Shown here: in pieces, positions 55,837-64,000 of the stretch
How positions within the stretch are numbered: position 1 is the stretch's first letter
How the letters are laid out: every line of letters begins with the position of its first letter
Origin: Campylobacter sp. RM16704
GTDB lineage: Bacteria; Campylobacterota; Campylobacteria; Campylobacterales; Campylobacteraceae
Direction of reading: 5' to 3'
Assembly: GCF_000816245.1 (NCBI RefSeq)
Contig: NZ_CP007769.1
Span: 1,024,464 to 1,088,463 of the forward strand
DNA length: 64,000 nucleotides
Notes under the pieces: generated by a model
The model's database searches: none
Told to the model about the DNA's origin: nothing
The model's input: the letters and a program-made list of their open reading frames with translations, nothing else
Program-made: the position numbers and the translations under genes

Positions 55837-55838
55837 TT

Positions 55839-56651
55839 TTACTCCTTATCAAATTGAAAAAAATGATTAGTTGGACCACAACCTTTTCCAAGCGCTAAAG
55901 AATTTAAAATAGCCCCATAAACATAATCTTTAGCAAGCTTTATGGCCTCATATTTTTCCCTGCCCAAAGCAAGATTGCTTGCTATGGCTGAACTTAGCGT
56001 ACAACCTGTTCCATGAGTGTTTTTTGTATTAACTTTTTCTGCGGTAAAAATACTAAATTCTTTACCATCATAAAATATATCATTGGTATTATCTTTACTA
56101 TGTCCGCCTTTAACCAAAACACTTTTAGCACCTTCTTCATAAAGCTTAATAGCTGCTTTTTTCATATCATCTTCATTAAGTATTTTAAAGTTACATAAAA
56201 ATTCAGCTTCTGGAATATTTGGAGTAAGCACATCAGCCAAAGATAACATCTCATCTTTAAAAAATTGACAATTTTCCAAAGGCATTAATGCATATCCATT
56301 TTTAGCAAACATCACAGGATCAATCACTATATTTTTAGCATTAAAATTCAACAAATTCTTTTTTACACAACTTATGATTTCTTTAGAACCTAACATACCT
56401 ATTTTAACAGCAACTGGCTCAATATCCTCATATACTGCTAATATTTGTTCATCTATAATTTTTGTTGGTATATCAAAACAAGAAATCACCCTTGCAGTAT
56501 TTTCAGCTACTACACTTAAAACCACACTCATGCCAAATAAATTATGTGCACTAAAGGTTTTTAAATCAGCTTGTATACCAGCACCCCCACTACAATCACT
56601 TCCAGCTATAGTTAAAACTGGAATTTTTGTTTTAGTATTTGCATGTATCAT
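55839..56651 (-). CDS. thiD: Hydroxymethylpyrimidine (phosphate) kinase
   Basis: 270 aa from ATG 56651 (MIHANTKTKIPVLTIAGSD). A longer frame exists upstream but runs through the TPP riboswitch. Motifs: IAGSDCSGGAGIQADLKTF, VIDPVMFAKNG, LTPNIPEAEFL and KNTHGTGCTLSSAIASNLA (catalytic GTGC). Makes HMP-PP for ThiE. First gene of thiD-thiM-thiE-DUF77-hemD. Confidence 0.96.
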   Translation of the reverse strand: MIHANTKTKIPVLTIAGSDCSGGAGIQADLKTFSAHNLFGMSVVLSVVAENTARVISCFDIPTKIIDEQILAVYEDIEPVAVKIGMLGSKEIISCVKKNLLNFNAKNIVIDPVMFAKNGYALMPLENCQFFKDEMLSLADVLTPNIPEAEFLCNFKILNEDDMKKAAIKLYEEGAKSVLVKGGHSKDNTNDIFYDGKEFSIFTAEKVNTKNTHGTGCTLSSAIASNLALGREKYEAIKLAKDYVYGAILNSLALGKGCGPTNHFFQFDKE

Positions 56652-56656
56652 TTGTA

Positions 56657-56676
56657 TCCTTTTTTTAAAAAAAGGA
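56657..56676 (-). promoter_or_regulatory. 20-bp perfect palindrome including the thiD Shine-Dalgarno
   Basis: TCC-T7-A7-GGA is its own reverse complement, lying 6 nt before the thiD ATG. The AAAGGA half is the SD. The other half can pair with it, so this is a good candidate for the expression platform of the riboswitch at 56680-56758. Confidence 0.7.
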
Positions 56677-56679
56677 AAG

Positions 56680-56758
56680 TTTTTGCAAGAATTCAAAGCT
56701 CGCATTACCAAGCTTCTCAAGGGTCGAAGCCAAACTTCCTCTCAGCAAAAGCTCCCCA
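56680..56758 (-). promoter_or_regulatory. TPP (thi-box) riboswitch
   Basis: The minus-strand leader reads GGGGAGC, then GCTGAGAGGAAG, GACCCTTGAGAAGCTTGG and TAATGCGAGC. These match the TPP aptamer elements GGGGtGC, GCTGAGA, ACCCttgAAC-CTGATctgGxTAAT and GCG, in the right order. It begins 7 nt after a -10 (56771-56766) and precedes thiD. Binding of thiamine pyrophosphate is expected to repress the thi operon. Confidence 0.93.
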
Positions 56759-56765
56759 TTTAAAA

Positions 56766-56771
56766 ATTATA
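56766..56771 (-). promoter_or_regulatory. -10 of the thi operon
   Basis: TATAAT on the minus strand; predicted +1 (about 56759) coincides with the first G of the TPP aptamer. Confidence 0.75.
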
Positions 56772-56810
56772 CCTTAGTTTTAATTAATCCAAAAAATTTT
56801 TAAATATTGG

Positions 56811-56816
56811 TATAAT
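56811..56816 (+). promoter_or_regulatory. Extended -10 of the phosphatase gene
   Basis: TGG-TATAAT, 29 nt before the ATG at 56846; divergent from the thi promoter. Confidence 0.65.
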
Positions 56817-56845
56817 TTTAATTTATAAAAAATTCAAGGAATTTT

Positions 56846-57304
56846 ATGGTTAAAATTGTCTTTGTTTGTTTGGGTAATATTTGTCGCTCTCCTATGGCAG
56901 AATTTATCATGAAAGATCTTATATCAAAAGCAAATTTAAACGATAAATTTACTATTTGCAGCGCTGGAACAGCTGGTTATCATGATGGAGAAGATATGCA
57001 TTATAAAACAAAATCTTTACTAAAAGATAAAGATATTATTTCAGAGCCATTTTATAGTAAAAAACTAACTGAAAAAATATGTAAAGAAAATGATTATATT
57101 ATAGTAATGGATAATGCAAACTTTAAAGATGTTGTTAAAAATTTTCCCGATTTCAAACATAAAATTCAAAAAATTACTTCTTATGCTGTAGAATTAGGTT
57201 ATGATGAAGTTCCTGATCCATGGTATAGTGGAAATTTCGAAGAAACCTACAATATACTTTCTATTGCTTGCTTAAATTTATTCCATATATTCAATAAATA
57301 TTAA
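56846..57304 (+). CDS. Low-molecular-weight protein tyrosine phosphatase
   Basis: 152 aa. P-loop CLGNICRSPMAEF (CX5R, Cys8-Arg14) and the general acid Asp in VPDPWYSG near residue 128. Wzb/Etp-like size. No tyrosine kinase or capsule genes are adjacent, so the target is open. Position recalls Cj1258, next to porA in C. jejuni. SD AAGGAA. Confidence 0.93.
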   Translation: MVKIVFVCLGNICRSPMAEFIMKDLISKANLNDKFTICSAGTAGYHDGEDMHYKTKSLLKDKDIISEPFYSKKLTEKICKENDYIIVMDNANFKDVVKNFPDFKHKIQKITSYAVELGYDEVPDPWYSGNFEETYNILSIACLNLFHIFNKY

Positions 57305-57326
57305 AAATTTATTTTTTATTTTTTTG

Positions 57327-57332
57327 TATAAT
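57327..57332 (+). promoter_or_regulatory. -10 of the chemoreceptor gene
   Basis: TTG-TATAAT, 43 nt before the ATG at 57376. Confidence 0.6.
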
Positions 57333-57375
57333 AATACTTTTAAAATACTAACTAAATTTTAAATAAGGATTCAAA

Positions 57376-59352
57376 ATGTTTAGTTTTAAAAGTTTATCTT
57401 CTAAACTTGTTGGAGTTGTTTTTGCATGTGTTATGCTAGTTGTAATTGCAACAAATGCAATCAGTTATTATACTTCAAAAGAAAGTACTTTTAGTTATTT
57501 AAAAGAAATTCAGCTTAAAACCATGAATGATGTTGATGAAGTATATAAATTATATGCACTTACTAAAAGAGATGCTATACTTGCTTTAAAAGATGAAATT
57601 TCTAAAAAACCAAATATGCCAGAAGAAGAAATTTTAGATATTGTTAGAATTATGGCTAATGCATTTAAATTCGAATTACTTTATGTTGGCTTTGAAAAAG
57701 ATGGTAAAAATTATCAATCAAATGGAGAAATTTTAGATTTATCAGTAGGCTATGATACAAGAAATAGAGGATGGTATAAAGAAGCTAAAGAGGCAGGAGA
57801 ATTGATAGTTACAGATCCGTACAAATCTGTAACAACTGGTAATATTGGTATTACTTATGCTGCCCCTGTTTATCATAATGGTAAATTTATAGCTGTTGTT
57901 GGTGGCGATTATAATCTACATACATTTTCTAAAGATGTCTTAGCTATAGGTCATTCTAATAGCTCTTATGCTGCAGTATATGATAGAGATGGTGCAATAG
58001 TATTTCACGAAGAAAAAGATAGAATGCTTGCTAAAAATGACTTAAGTATTAATGTAACTAATGCAGTAAAAGCTAATCCTGATTTAGCTGATCCAACCAA
58101 AGAAACTTTATTTTATGCAAAAGATGGTCAAGGTAAAACTCAAGCAGTAACTTGTGCTCCAACATTAAATCCTAAATACATAGTATGTTCTATCACAGAA
58201 GAATCTGTATATACTGATGCAGTAAATAAAGTATTATTTCAACAAATCATCATTGCCATCATTGCTATTATTATAGCTTTAATACTAGTAAGATTTGCTA
58301 TTATTAAAAATTTAAAGCCAATAGCAATTATTACTACCGGTCTTAACTCTTTCTTTGATTTTATCAATCATAAAACCAAAGATTCGGCTATGATTAATGT
58401 AAATACCAATGATGAACTTGGTGCTATGGCTAAAGCCATCAATGAAAACATCACTAAAACTAAAAATGCATTAGAACAAGATTCTAAAGCAGTAGAACAA
58501 TCAGTAGAAACTGCTAAAGAAATAGAAAGTGGTAATTTCACAGCAAGAATTACAGCTGTTCCAGCTAATCCTCAATTAATAGAATTAAAAAATGTTTTAA
58601 ATGAAATGCTTAATGTATTAGAAGCAAAAGTTGGTTCTAATATGAATGAAATTAATAGAGTATTTGATAGCTATAAAGCATTAGACTTTACCACTGAAGT
58701 TAAAAATGCTAAAGGTGGTGTTGAAGTAACAACTAATACCCTAGGTAAAGAAATCATTGATATGTTAAAGCAATCATCTGAATTTGCTTCTTTATTAGCT
58801 GATGAGAGTGGTAAATTACAAAATGCTGTTAAGAACTTAACTGATTCTTCATCTAGCCAAGCTTCTTCTTTAGAAGAAACAGCTGCTACTTTAGAAGAGA
58901 TTACTTCTTCTATGCAAAATGTATCTCATAAAACTAGTGAAGTTATTGCTCAAAGTGAAGAGATTAAGAATGTTACTTCTATCATAGGAGATATTGCTGA
59001 TCAAATCAATCTACTTGCATTAAATGCTGCTATTGAAGCTGCACGTGCTGGTGAGCACGGACGTGGCTTTGCTGTTGTTGCTGATGAAGTAAGAAATCTA
59101 GCTGAAAGAACTCAAAAATCATTAGGTGAAATTGAAGCTAATACTAATATCTTAGTTCAATCTATTAATGAAATGGGTGAAAGTATTAAAGAACAAACTA
59201 CAGGTATTACTCAAATTAATGATGCTGTAGCACAAATTGATCGTGTAACCCAAGAAAATCTTAAAATAGCAAAAGATAGTGCTGCAATATCTGAGAATGT
59301 AAATCAAATTGCTAATGATATTTTAGAAGATGCTAAGAAGAAGAAGTTTTAA
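57376..59352 (+). CDS. Methyl-accepting chemotaxis protein with an amino-acid-type dCache domain
   Basis: 658 aa. TM1 at about 12-32, periplasmic dCache_1 sensor (about 35-290), TM2 at about 292-312, HAMP-like linker, and signalling domain whose hairpin tip is [32 protein letters not shown]. The sensor carries Y126, R131, W133, Y134 and D178, the spacing of the dCache_1AA amino-acid ligand motif (PctA Y121, R126, W128, Y129, D173). It probably binds the alpha-amino and carboxyl groups of an amino acid. No C-terminal CheR-tether pentapeptide is seen. SD AAGGA. Confidence 0.93.
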   Translation: MFSFKSLSSKLVGVVFACVMLVVIATNAISYYTSKESTFSYLKEIQLKTMNDVDEVYKLYALTKRDAILALKDEISKKPNMPEEEILDIVRIMANAFKFELLYVGFEKDGKNYQSNGEILDLSVGYDTRNRGWYKEAKEAGELIVTDPYKSVTTGNIGITYAAPVYHNGKFIAVVGGDYNLHTFSKDVLAIGHSNSSYAAVYDRDGAIVFHEEKDRMLAKNDLSINVTNAVKANPDLADPTKETLFYAKDGQGKTQAVTCAPTLNPKYIVCSITEESVYTDAVNKVLFQQIIIAIIAIIIALILVRFAIIKNLKPIAIITTGLNSFFDFINHKTKDSAMINVNTNDELGAMAKAINENITKTKNALEQDSKAVEQSVETAKEIESGNFTARITAVPANPQLIELKNVLNEMLNVLEAKVGSNMNEINRVFDSYKALDFTTEVKNAKGGVEVTTNTLGKEIIDMLKQSSEFASLLADESGKLQNAVKNLTDSSSSQASSLEETAATLEEITSSMQNVSHKTSEVIAQSEEIKNVTSIIGDIADQINLLALNAAIEAARAGEHGRGFAVVADEVRNLAERTQKSLGEIEANTNILVQSINEMGESIKEQTTGITQINDAVAQIDRVTQENLKIAKDSAAISENVNQIANDILEDAKKKKF

Positions 59353-59381
59353 AAGCTAAACCCTAAAAAGGGTTAAGCTTT
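59352..59381. terminator. Hairpin between convergent chemoreceptor and hypothetical gene
   Basis: AAAGCTAAACCCT and AGGGTTAAGCTTT-type arms pair with one mismatch around an A-rich loop; it abuts the MCP stop codon. U-tracts on either side are weak. Confidence 0.55.
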
Positions 59382-59742
59382 AATCAATGTAAGATTTTAA
59401 ACAAACCCCATCTACACTTAATTCATAAGCTTTTTTTAGATTATTTTTTAAAGTATCAAGTAAAAATAATATTTTAGAATCAAACATATAAAACTCAGCC
59501 ATTTTTGAGGCTGTTTTTGCTAAATTCTCATCTTCTATTAAAATATATTTTGCCCCTAGTGCATTAGAAAGCAAAATTTCTTCTTCGTTTTTAACAAAAA
59601 TACCAAAATCTATCTTTTTTTCTTTTGCACCTTTTATATTTTGCTCATTATAATCAAAACAATTTACATTCGTTTTAATAAAAATATTTTCATAATGACT
59701 AAATTTTTGCATATTTATCAAAGGGTGTCCAAAAATTAACAT
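59380..59742 (-). CDS. Hypothetical protein following rsmG
   Basis: 120 aa from ATG 59742 (MLIFGHPLINMQKFSHYENI), chosen because AAAGGAAAAATT precedes it; a longer frame lies inside rsmG. Soluble alpha/beta-looking protein, with DFGIFVKNEEEILLSNALGAKYILIED resembling a Rossmann-like strand-helix repeat, but I do not recognise a family. It overlaps rsmG by 7 nt, third in the leftward set ribA-rsmG-this. Confidence 0.75.
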   Translation of the reverse strand: MLIFGHPLINMQKFSHYENIFIKTNVNCFDYNEQNIKGAKEKKIDFGIFVKNEEEILLSNALGAKYILIEDENLAKTASKMAEFYMFDSKILFLLDTLKNNLKKAYELSVDGVCLKSYID

Positions 59743-60326
59743 AATTTTTCCTTTATCTTTAAAAGACAATAATTCCTAAAGCCTTGATTGAAGATTTGAT
59801 AATCTTTCAATCCTTGTAATTCATCATAAACTCCACTACCTTTATAAAGCAAAAATGAAGTTTTTTCATCGTAAAAACCATTTGAAATTTCTACTAAAGG
59901 TTTTATATCCATCAAAGCCCTTGAAATGATTAAATCTACTTTAAAAGGTGGATAGTTTTGTAATTTTTCTTTTATAATGCTTACATTTATCAAATTAAGT
60001 TCAGTTTTAATCACCCTTAAAAAGGAAGTTTTTTTGGCACTAGGCTCAAAAAGAAAAAAGTCACTATCTTGTAAAATACAAGCTAAAAAAACAGCTGGAA
60101 ACCCTGCACCACTCCCAACATCAATTATTTTCTTCATATTATTTAAATCATATAAATCTAAAATTTTAACACTATCAATAATATTTTCATCAATATTTTC
60201 AAAATGTGTTAGATTGTGCACAGCATTAAATTTTTTCAACAATTCTTTATAAAGTGTAATTTTTTTAAAAAAATCATCTTTATTTAAATTTTGTAAAAAA
60301 TTTAATCGTTCTTCATATTTTTTCAA
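59736..60326 (-). CDS. rsmG: 16S rRNA (guanine527-N7) methyltransferase
   Basis: 196 aa. SAM-binding motif IDVGSGAGFPAVFLA (about 66-80), NLTHF upstream (HNLT motif), and the RALMDIKPLVE segment. Methylates G527 in helix 18 of 16S rRNA. Start overlaps ribA by 4 nt (ATGA). Confidence 0.95.
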   Translation of the reverse strand: MKKYEERLNFLQNLNKDDFFKKITLYKELLKKFNAVHNLTHFENIDENIIDSVKILDLYDLNNMKKIIDVGSGAGFPAVFLACILQDSDFFLFEPSAKKTSFLRVIKTELNLINVSIIKEKLQNYPPFKVDLIISRALMDIKPLVEISNGFYDEKTSFLLYKGSGVYDELQGLKDYQIFNQGFRNYCLLKIKEKLC

Positions 60327-60883
60327 TTTAAATGTCCCATTTGTGTATGCTTGACTTCCAAATAATCTTTATTAAAACGATTGGCTTTTATTAAAATAGG
60401 CACTCTTAGATTAATCCTTTCTTTAAGTGTATTAAGTTTTTCAGGATTATTAGTCAAAAGATTGATTTTAGAAATTCTATAATGCTTGAGTATAAAATCT
60501 ACTATTTCATAACTGCGTTCATCTGCTTTAAAACCTAATTGATGATTAGCTTCTATGGTATTCAAACCTTTATCTTGTAAAGCATATGCATTAATTTTAT
60601 TAAAAAGTCCTATACCTCTTCCTTCTTGTCTTAGATAAATTATCATACCACCATGTTCTTGAATATATTTTAAAGAAAACTCAAGCTGTTCGCCACAATC
60701 GCATTTTAAACTACCCAATACATCACCAGTTAAGCATTCTGAATGAATTCTAATATTAACTTCTTTGTCTAATTTTCCTTTAAAAATACAAAGATGTTCT
60801 TTATCATTTTCTTTAAAACTTTGTATATTAAATTCTCCAAAACGTGTAGGAAGTTTTGCTATTTCAGAAATTTGAATAGTCAT
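60323..60883 (-). CDS. ribA: GTP cyclohydrolase II
   Basis: 186 aa, first committed step of riboflavin synthesis. Zinc site in SECLTGDVLGSLKCDCGEQL (three Cys), then YLRQEGRGIGLFNKI. Not fused to a RibB domain. Divergent from hemB, first gene of ribA-rsmG-hypothetical. Riboflavin synthase is 27 kb away, so the pathway genes are dispersed. Confidence 0.96.
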   Translation of the reverse strand: MTIQISEIAKLPTRFGEFNIQSFKENDKEHLCIFKGKLDKEVNIRIHSECLTGDVLGSLKCDCGEQLEFSLKYIQEHGGMIIYLRQEGRGIGLFNKINAYALQDKGLNTIEANHQLGFKADERSYEIVDFILKHYRISKINLLTNNPEKLNTLKERINLRVPILIKANRFNKDYLEVKHTQMGHLN

Positions 60884-60916
60884 TATTTTACTTTACCTTT
60901 TTTATAAAAAATATGC

Positions 60917-60922
60917 TAGAAT
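60917..60922 (+). promoter_or_regulatory. Extended -10 of hemB
   Basis: TGC-TAGAAT, 32 nt before the hemB ATG at 60955. Confidence 0.6.
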
Positions 60923-60954
60923 TTAGGCAATTTTAACAAACAAAAAGGAAATTT

Positions 60955-61938
60955 ATGTTTAAACGCTTCAGAAGATTAAGACTTAATGAGAATATTAGAA
61001 GCTTAATAAAGGAAAATACTTTAAATTTAAATGATCTAATTTACCCTCTTTTTGTTGTTGATGGAATAAATATTAAAAATGAAATTTCATCTATGCCTGG
61101 TGTATTTCAAATGAGTTTAGATGAGATTTTAAAAGAATGCGAAGAGTTAATCCATCTTGGTATAAAAGCTATTATTTTATTTGGTGTTTTAGAAAATAGC
61201 AAGAAAGATAGTTGTGGTAGTGATGCGTTAAGTAATGATGGTTTAATTGCTAAAAGTTTAAGAGCTATTAAAGCAAGATTTCCTAATTTAGTAGTGATTA
61301 CAGATCTTTGTTTTTGTGAATATACTGATCACGGTCATTGTGGCATAATAGATCCAAAAACTAAAAGCGTTGATAATGACTTGACTTTAGAAATTTCGGC
61401 AAAACAAGCCTTAATTCATGCAAAAAATGGTGCAGATATGATAGCACCAAGTGGTATGATGGATGGAATTATCCAAACATTAAGAAATGCCTTAGATGAA
61501 AATGGTTTTGAAAATTTACCTATTATGGCATATTCAACCAAATTTGCTTCAGCTTACTATGGACCTTTTAGAGATGTAGCTGATTCTGCACCAAGCTATG
61601 GAGATAGAAAAACCTATCAAATGGATTTTGCAAATGGAAAAGAAGCCCTATGTGAAAGCATAGAGGATGAAAAACAAGGTGCTGATATTTTAATGGTTAA
61701 ACCAGCACTTGCATATTTAGATGTAGTAAAAGATATAGCAAATCATTCTAAACTACCACTTTGTGTATATAATGTAAGTGGAGAATATGCATTATTGAAA
61801 GCTGGTCAAAAAGCGGGTGTAATTGATTATGAAAAAGTAATGCTTGAGACAATGCTTGCTTTTAAAAGAGCTGGAGCTAAACTGATCATTACTTATCATG
61901 CAAAAGAAATTGCGAAATTATTAAAAAATAAGGAGTGA
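60955..61938 (+). CDS. hemB: Delta-aminolevulinic acid dehydratase (porphobilinogen synthase)
   Basis: 327 aa. Condenses two ALA into porphobilinogen. Zinc-site cysteines in [14 protein letters not shown] (CxC..C), Schiff-base lysines in [15 protein letters not shown] and [24 protein letters not shown]. The next gene starts 0-3 nt after the stop. Confidence 0.97.
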   Translation: MFKRFRRLRLNENIRSLIKENTLNLNDLIYPLFVVDGINIKNEISSMPGVFQMSLDEILKECEELIHLGIKAIILFGVLENSKKDSCGSDALSNDGLIAKSLRAIKARFPNLVVITDLCFCEYTDHGHCGIIDPKTKSVDNDLTLEISAKQALIHAKNGADMIAPSGMMDGIIQTLRNALDENGFENLPIMAYSTKFASAYYGPFRDVADSAPSYGDRKTYQMDFANGKEALCESIEDEKQGADILMVKPALAYLDVVKDIANHSKLPLCVYNVSGEYALLKAGQKAGVIDYEKVMLETMLAFKRAGAKLIITYHAKEIAKLLKNKE

Positions 61939-61941
61939 TTG

Positions 61942-62427
61942 TTGAATAGCTTGATCAAAAAAAGGTCTCAAGAAATTATAGATGAATTGTCAGCTCATTT
62001 AGGTATAGAAAAACACAATCAAACTATATTTTATTTAACTCATATAAATGAAAAAGAAAAAAAACTTCATTTAAAAAATGGCCATGAATTAGCACCTGAA
62101 CCATGGTTTATAGTAGATGAAAATGATGATGTTAAAACTATGTTTTCTGTAAAGACACTGGTTGAATTTTTACAAAATGCCAAGGATTTGCAAAAAAACA
62201 ATTTTGAACTTAAACTAGAAAAGGCTATATACCAACAAATTCCTATTGATTTCAATGATGTATGGATTGTTGCTATGGATGAAATAAAACACCAAGTTGC
62301 CAAGGGTGTTAAAGAGGTTAATATTAATTTAGATCAGTTAATTAGTAACATTCATACCAAACATCCTAATTTGTTTATTGATATGAAAGAAGTAATGCAA
62401 AAGGTAAAAACAAATGAAAGATTATAA
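61942..62427 (+). CDS. Conserved epsilonproteobacterial protein (UPF0763/DUF2603-like)
   Basis: 161 aa. Start is a TTG: 61942 gives 5-nt spacing from AAGGAG; the adjacent TTG at 61939 is too close. Hydrophilic, predicted helical, with HLGIEKHNQTIFYL and EPWFIVDENDDVKTMFS. I recall the C. jejuni gene between argF and hemN (Cj0993c) as this family; function unknown. It overlaps hemN by 14 nt, so translation is coupled. Confidence 0.8.
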   Translation: MNSLIKKRSQEIIDELSAHLGIEKHNQTIFYLTHINEKEKKLHLKNGHELAPEPWFIVDENDDVKTMFSVKTLVEFLQNAKDLQKNNFELKLEKAIYQQIPIDFNDVWIVAMDEIKHQVAKGVKEVNINLDQLISNIHTKHPNLFIDMKEVMQKVKTNERL

Positions 62428-63769
62428 AAGCTTTGTTAAATATTCCAAGCCAGGTCCAAGATATACTTCTTATCCTACAGCAATAGAATTCAACACTCAA
62501 TTTAAATATGAAGATTATATAGAAATTTTAAAACACCAAAAAGCACAATTATCTTTGTATTTTCATTTACCATTTTGTAGAAGTGCTTGTTATTTTTGTG
62601 GCTGTAATGTAATATATACAGCAAAAGAAGATAGCAAAGAAAGATATTTAGATTATCTTTTTAAAGAACTTGATCTTTTGTCAAAAATTATTAACACTCA
62701 AAGAGAAGTAGTACAAATGCATTTTGGCGGTGGAACCCCTACCTTTTTTTCCGCTAAACAACTTGAAAATTTAATTTTAAAAATCAAAAACATTTTTCCA
62801 AATTTTACCCAAGATAGTGAAATAAGCTGCGAAATTGATCCTAGATTTTTAAACGAAGAACAAGCCAATGTTTTAATCCAAAATGGTTTTAACCGTATTA
62901 GCTTTGGCGTACAAGATTTTGATGAAAAAGTGCAAAAAGAAATCCACAGAATTCAGCCATTTGAGCTTACTAAAAATGTAGTAGATATGGTAAGAAATAA
63001 GGGTGTAAAATCGATCAATATGGACTTAATTTATGGTCTACCTTTTCAAAGTCTAGAAAGTTTTAAACGAACTTTAGAAAAGGCTTTACTAATCAATCCT
63101 GATAGATTTGCTATTTTTAATTATGCTCATGTACCTTGGCTCAAAAAAAATATGAGAAAATTTGATGAAAATACTTTACCAAGTCCTGATGTAAAACTTC
63201 AGATTTTGGAATATTGTGAAAAATTTCTAACCCAAAATGGTTATAAAATGATAGGAATGGATCATTTTGCAAAACCTCAAGATGAACTTTTTAAAGCACT
63301 AGAAAATGGCAGTTTACATAGAAATTTTCAAGGCTATACCACTAAAGGGGGAACTGATTTAATCGGAATTGGCTTAACTAGCATAGGTGAAGGTAGAAGA
63401 CATTATATGCAAAATTTTAAAGATATGCCAAGCTATGAAAAAGCTATTGATGAGGGTAAATTACCATGTGAAAAAGGCATTATGCTTGATGATGATGATG
63501 AATTGAGAAAAATAGTTATTATGGAACTTATGAGCAATTTCACCCTTAACATAAAAAATATAGAACAAAGATTTAAAATAGATTTTTTTGAATATTTTAA
63601 GCAAGACTTAAAAGAGTTGCAAAAACTTAACGAATTTATCACCATAGACAAGGCCCGCATCAAAGTAAATGAAACCGGAGTACTTTTAATCCGCAATATC
63701 GCCATGTGTTTTGATAAATATTTAAAACGCATTAGTGAAGATAAAAAAGTATTTTCCAAAACGGTTTAA
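62414..63769 (+). CDS. hemN: Oxygen-independent coproporphyrinogen III oxidase
   Basis: 451 aa radical-SAM enzyme. The 4Fe-4S site is CRSACYFCGCN (CxxxCxxC), near residues 55-65; HFGGGTPTFFS and GLPFQSLESFKRTLEKAL follow the HemN pattern, and the FNYAHVPWLKKNMRKF segment separates true HemN from HemW/YggW proteins. Works under low oxygen. Overlaps the upstream gene by 14 nt. Confidence 0.95.
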   Translation: MKDYKSFVKYSKPGPRYTSYPTAIEFNTQFKYEDYIEILKHQKAQLSLYFHLPFCRSACYFCGCNVIYTAKEDSKERYLDYLFKELDLLSKIINTQREVVQMHFGGGTPTFFSAKQLENLILKIKNIFPNFTQDSEISCEIDPRFLNEEQANVLIQNGFNRISFGVQDFDEKVQKEIHRIQPFELTKNVVDMVRNKGVKSINMDLIYGLPFQSLESFKRTLEKALLINPDRFAIFNYAHVPWLKKNMRKFDENTLPSPDVKLQILEYCEKFLTQNGYKMIGMDHFAKPQDELFKALENGSLHRNFQGYTTKGGTDLIGIGLTSIGEGRRHYMQNFKDMPSYEKAIDEGKLPCEKGIMLDDDDELRKIVIMELMSNFTLNIKNIEQRFKIDFFEYFKQDLKELQKLNEFITIDKARIKVNETGVLLIRNIAMCFDKYLKRISEDKKVFSKTV

Positions 63770-63770
63770 T

Positions 63771-64000
63771 ATGTTAAATGTTAATGAAATTTCTAATGCT
63801 TGTGTAAAATGCGGAAAGTGCATACCAGTTTGCACCATACATGAAATAAATCGCGATGAGATTACTTCTCCTCGTGGATTTTTAGATCTAATCGGTGCCT
63901 ATAAAAATCAAGAACTTGAACTTGATAAAAATCTTAAAAAAACTTTTGAATCATGTTTTTTATGTACTAATTGCGTTGAAGTTTGCCCAAATCATTTAAG
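63771..64000 (+). CDS. Fe-S ferredoxin-type oxidoreductase subunit (GlpC/LutA-like), N-terminus only
   Basis: Begins at ATG 63771, 1 nt after hemN, and runs off the right edge with 76 codons visible. Two 4Fe-4S clusters are visible: CVKCGKCIPVC and CFLCTNCVEVCP. This start matches the C. jejuni protein next to hemN (Cj0991c). Probably an electron-transfer subunit of a lactate/glycolate-type dehydrogenase; the CCG domains that would confirm this lie outside the window. Confidence 0.82.
   Translation, partial: MLNVNEISNACVKCGKCIPVCTIHEINRDEITSPRGFLDLIGAYKNQELELDKNLKKTFESCFLCTNCVEVCPNHL

Noticed and set aside
56652-56720. N-terminal extension of thiD upstream of 56651
   Set aside because: It would translate the TPP aptamer, and the conserved ThiD start fits ATG 56651 with SD AAAGGA.
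1-64000. tRNA, rRNA, tmRNA, insertion sequences, prophage or attachment sites
   Set aside because: I looked for these by gene content and by obvious stem-loop or transposase signals and found none; a tRNA scan would be needed to exclude short RNAs fully.

Overview
The window is an AT-rich, gene-dense stretch of an epsilonproteobacterial chromosome, almost certainly a Campylobacter and most likely from the C. lari group. The evidence is gene content and order. Long blocks follow the order I remember from C. jejuni: aminotransferase-alaS-maf-pbpA; yebC-cyclophilin; argS-tatA-gmk-acidic protein-fliR-ABC-tsf-rpsB-petCBA-arsB-mnmG; the dccRS and hemerythrin region; the MOMP porin porA; cytochrome c-livJKHMGF-ccsBA; rsmG-ribA-hemB-hemN. 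Species assignment is an inference. I saw no insertion sequences, prophage, tRNA/rRNA genes or CRISPR array, and no gene-free stretch longer than 300 bases. The longest gap is about 280 bases, upstream of porA.

Layout. 1-6.3 kb: sugar-nucleotide-type oxidoreductase (partial) and aminotransferase on the minus strand, then the alaS-maf-pbpA operon on plus. 6.3-9.8 kb: periplasmic methionine sulfoxide reductase msrPQ and a Tat-exported FAD oxidoreductase resembling spermidine dehydrogenase. 9.8-14.3 kb (minus): a DUF2165 membrane protein preceded by a G10 tract, then a metal and drug efflux block (copA, copper-chaperone-like protein, CDF exporter, paired SMR proteins). 14.5-19.4 kb (plus): yebC, cyclophilin, small membrane proteins, DedA, a DUF2920 contingency gene frameshifted at a G9 tract, and a split ThrE exporter. 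19.4-33.0 kb (minus): housekeeping block from argS to mnmG, including an acidic protein with 16 perfect 12-nt repeats. 33.1-38.1 kb: riboflavin synthase, YfiH, DccRS, two tandem hemerythrins and an RHH protein. 38.3-51.3 kb (plus): porA, the branched-chain amino-acid ABC system, cytochrome c assembly and lepA. 51.3-56.8 kb: a sigma-28-type gene, a MATE pump, and a TPP-riboswitch-controlled thiamine operon ending in hemD. 56.8-64 kb: LMW tyrosine phosphatase, an amino-acid-type dCache chemoreceptor, ribA/rsmG, hemB, hemN and a partial Fe-S protein.

Common themes are microaerobic respiration (petABC, CcsBA, heme synthesis genes hemB/hemD/hemN), protection of redox-sensitive proteins (msrPQ, hemerythrins), amino-acid nutrition (liv, ThrE-like proteins, amino-acid chemoreceptor) and variation by simple repeats (G9, G10, 12-nt repeat). 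The most interesting non-standard signals are the two poly-G switches, three genes whose Shine-Dalgarno lies in one arm of a perfect palindrome (one of them under the TPP riboswitch), a degenerate receiver-like domain on the acidic repeat protein, and a full residue match to the dCache_1AA amino-acid sensor motif.
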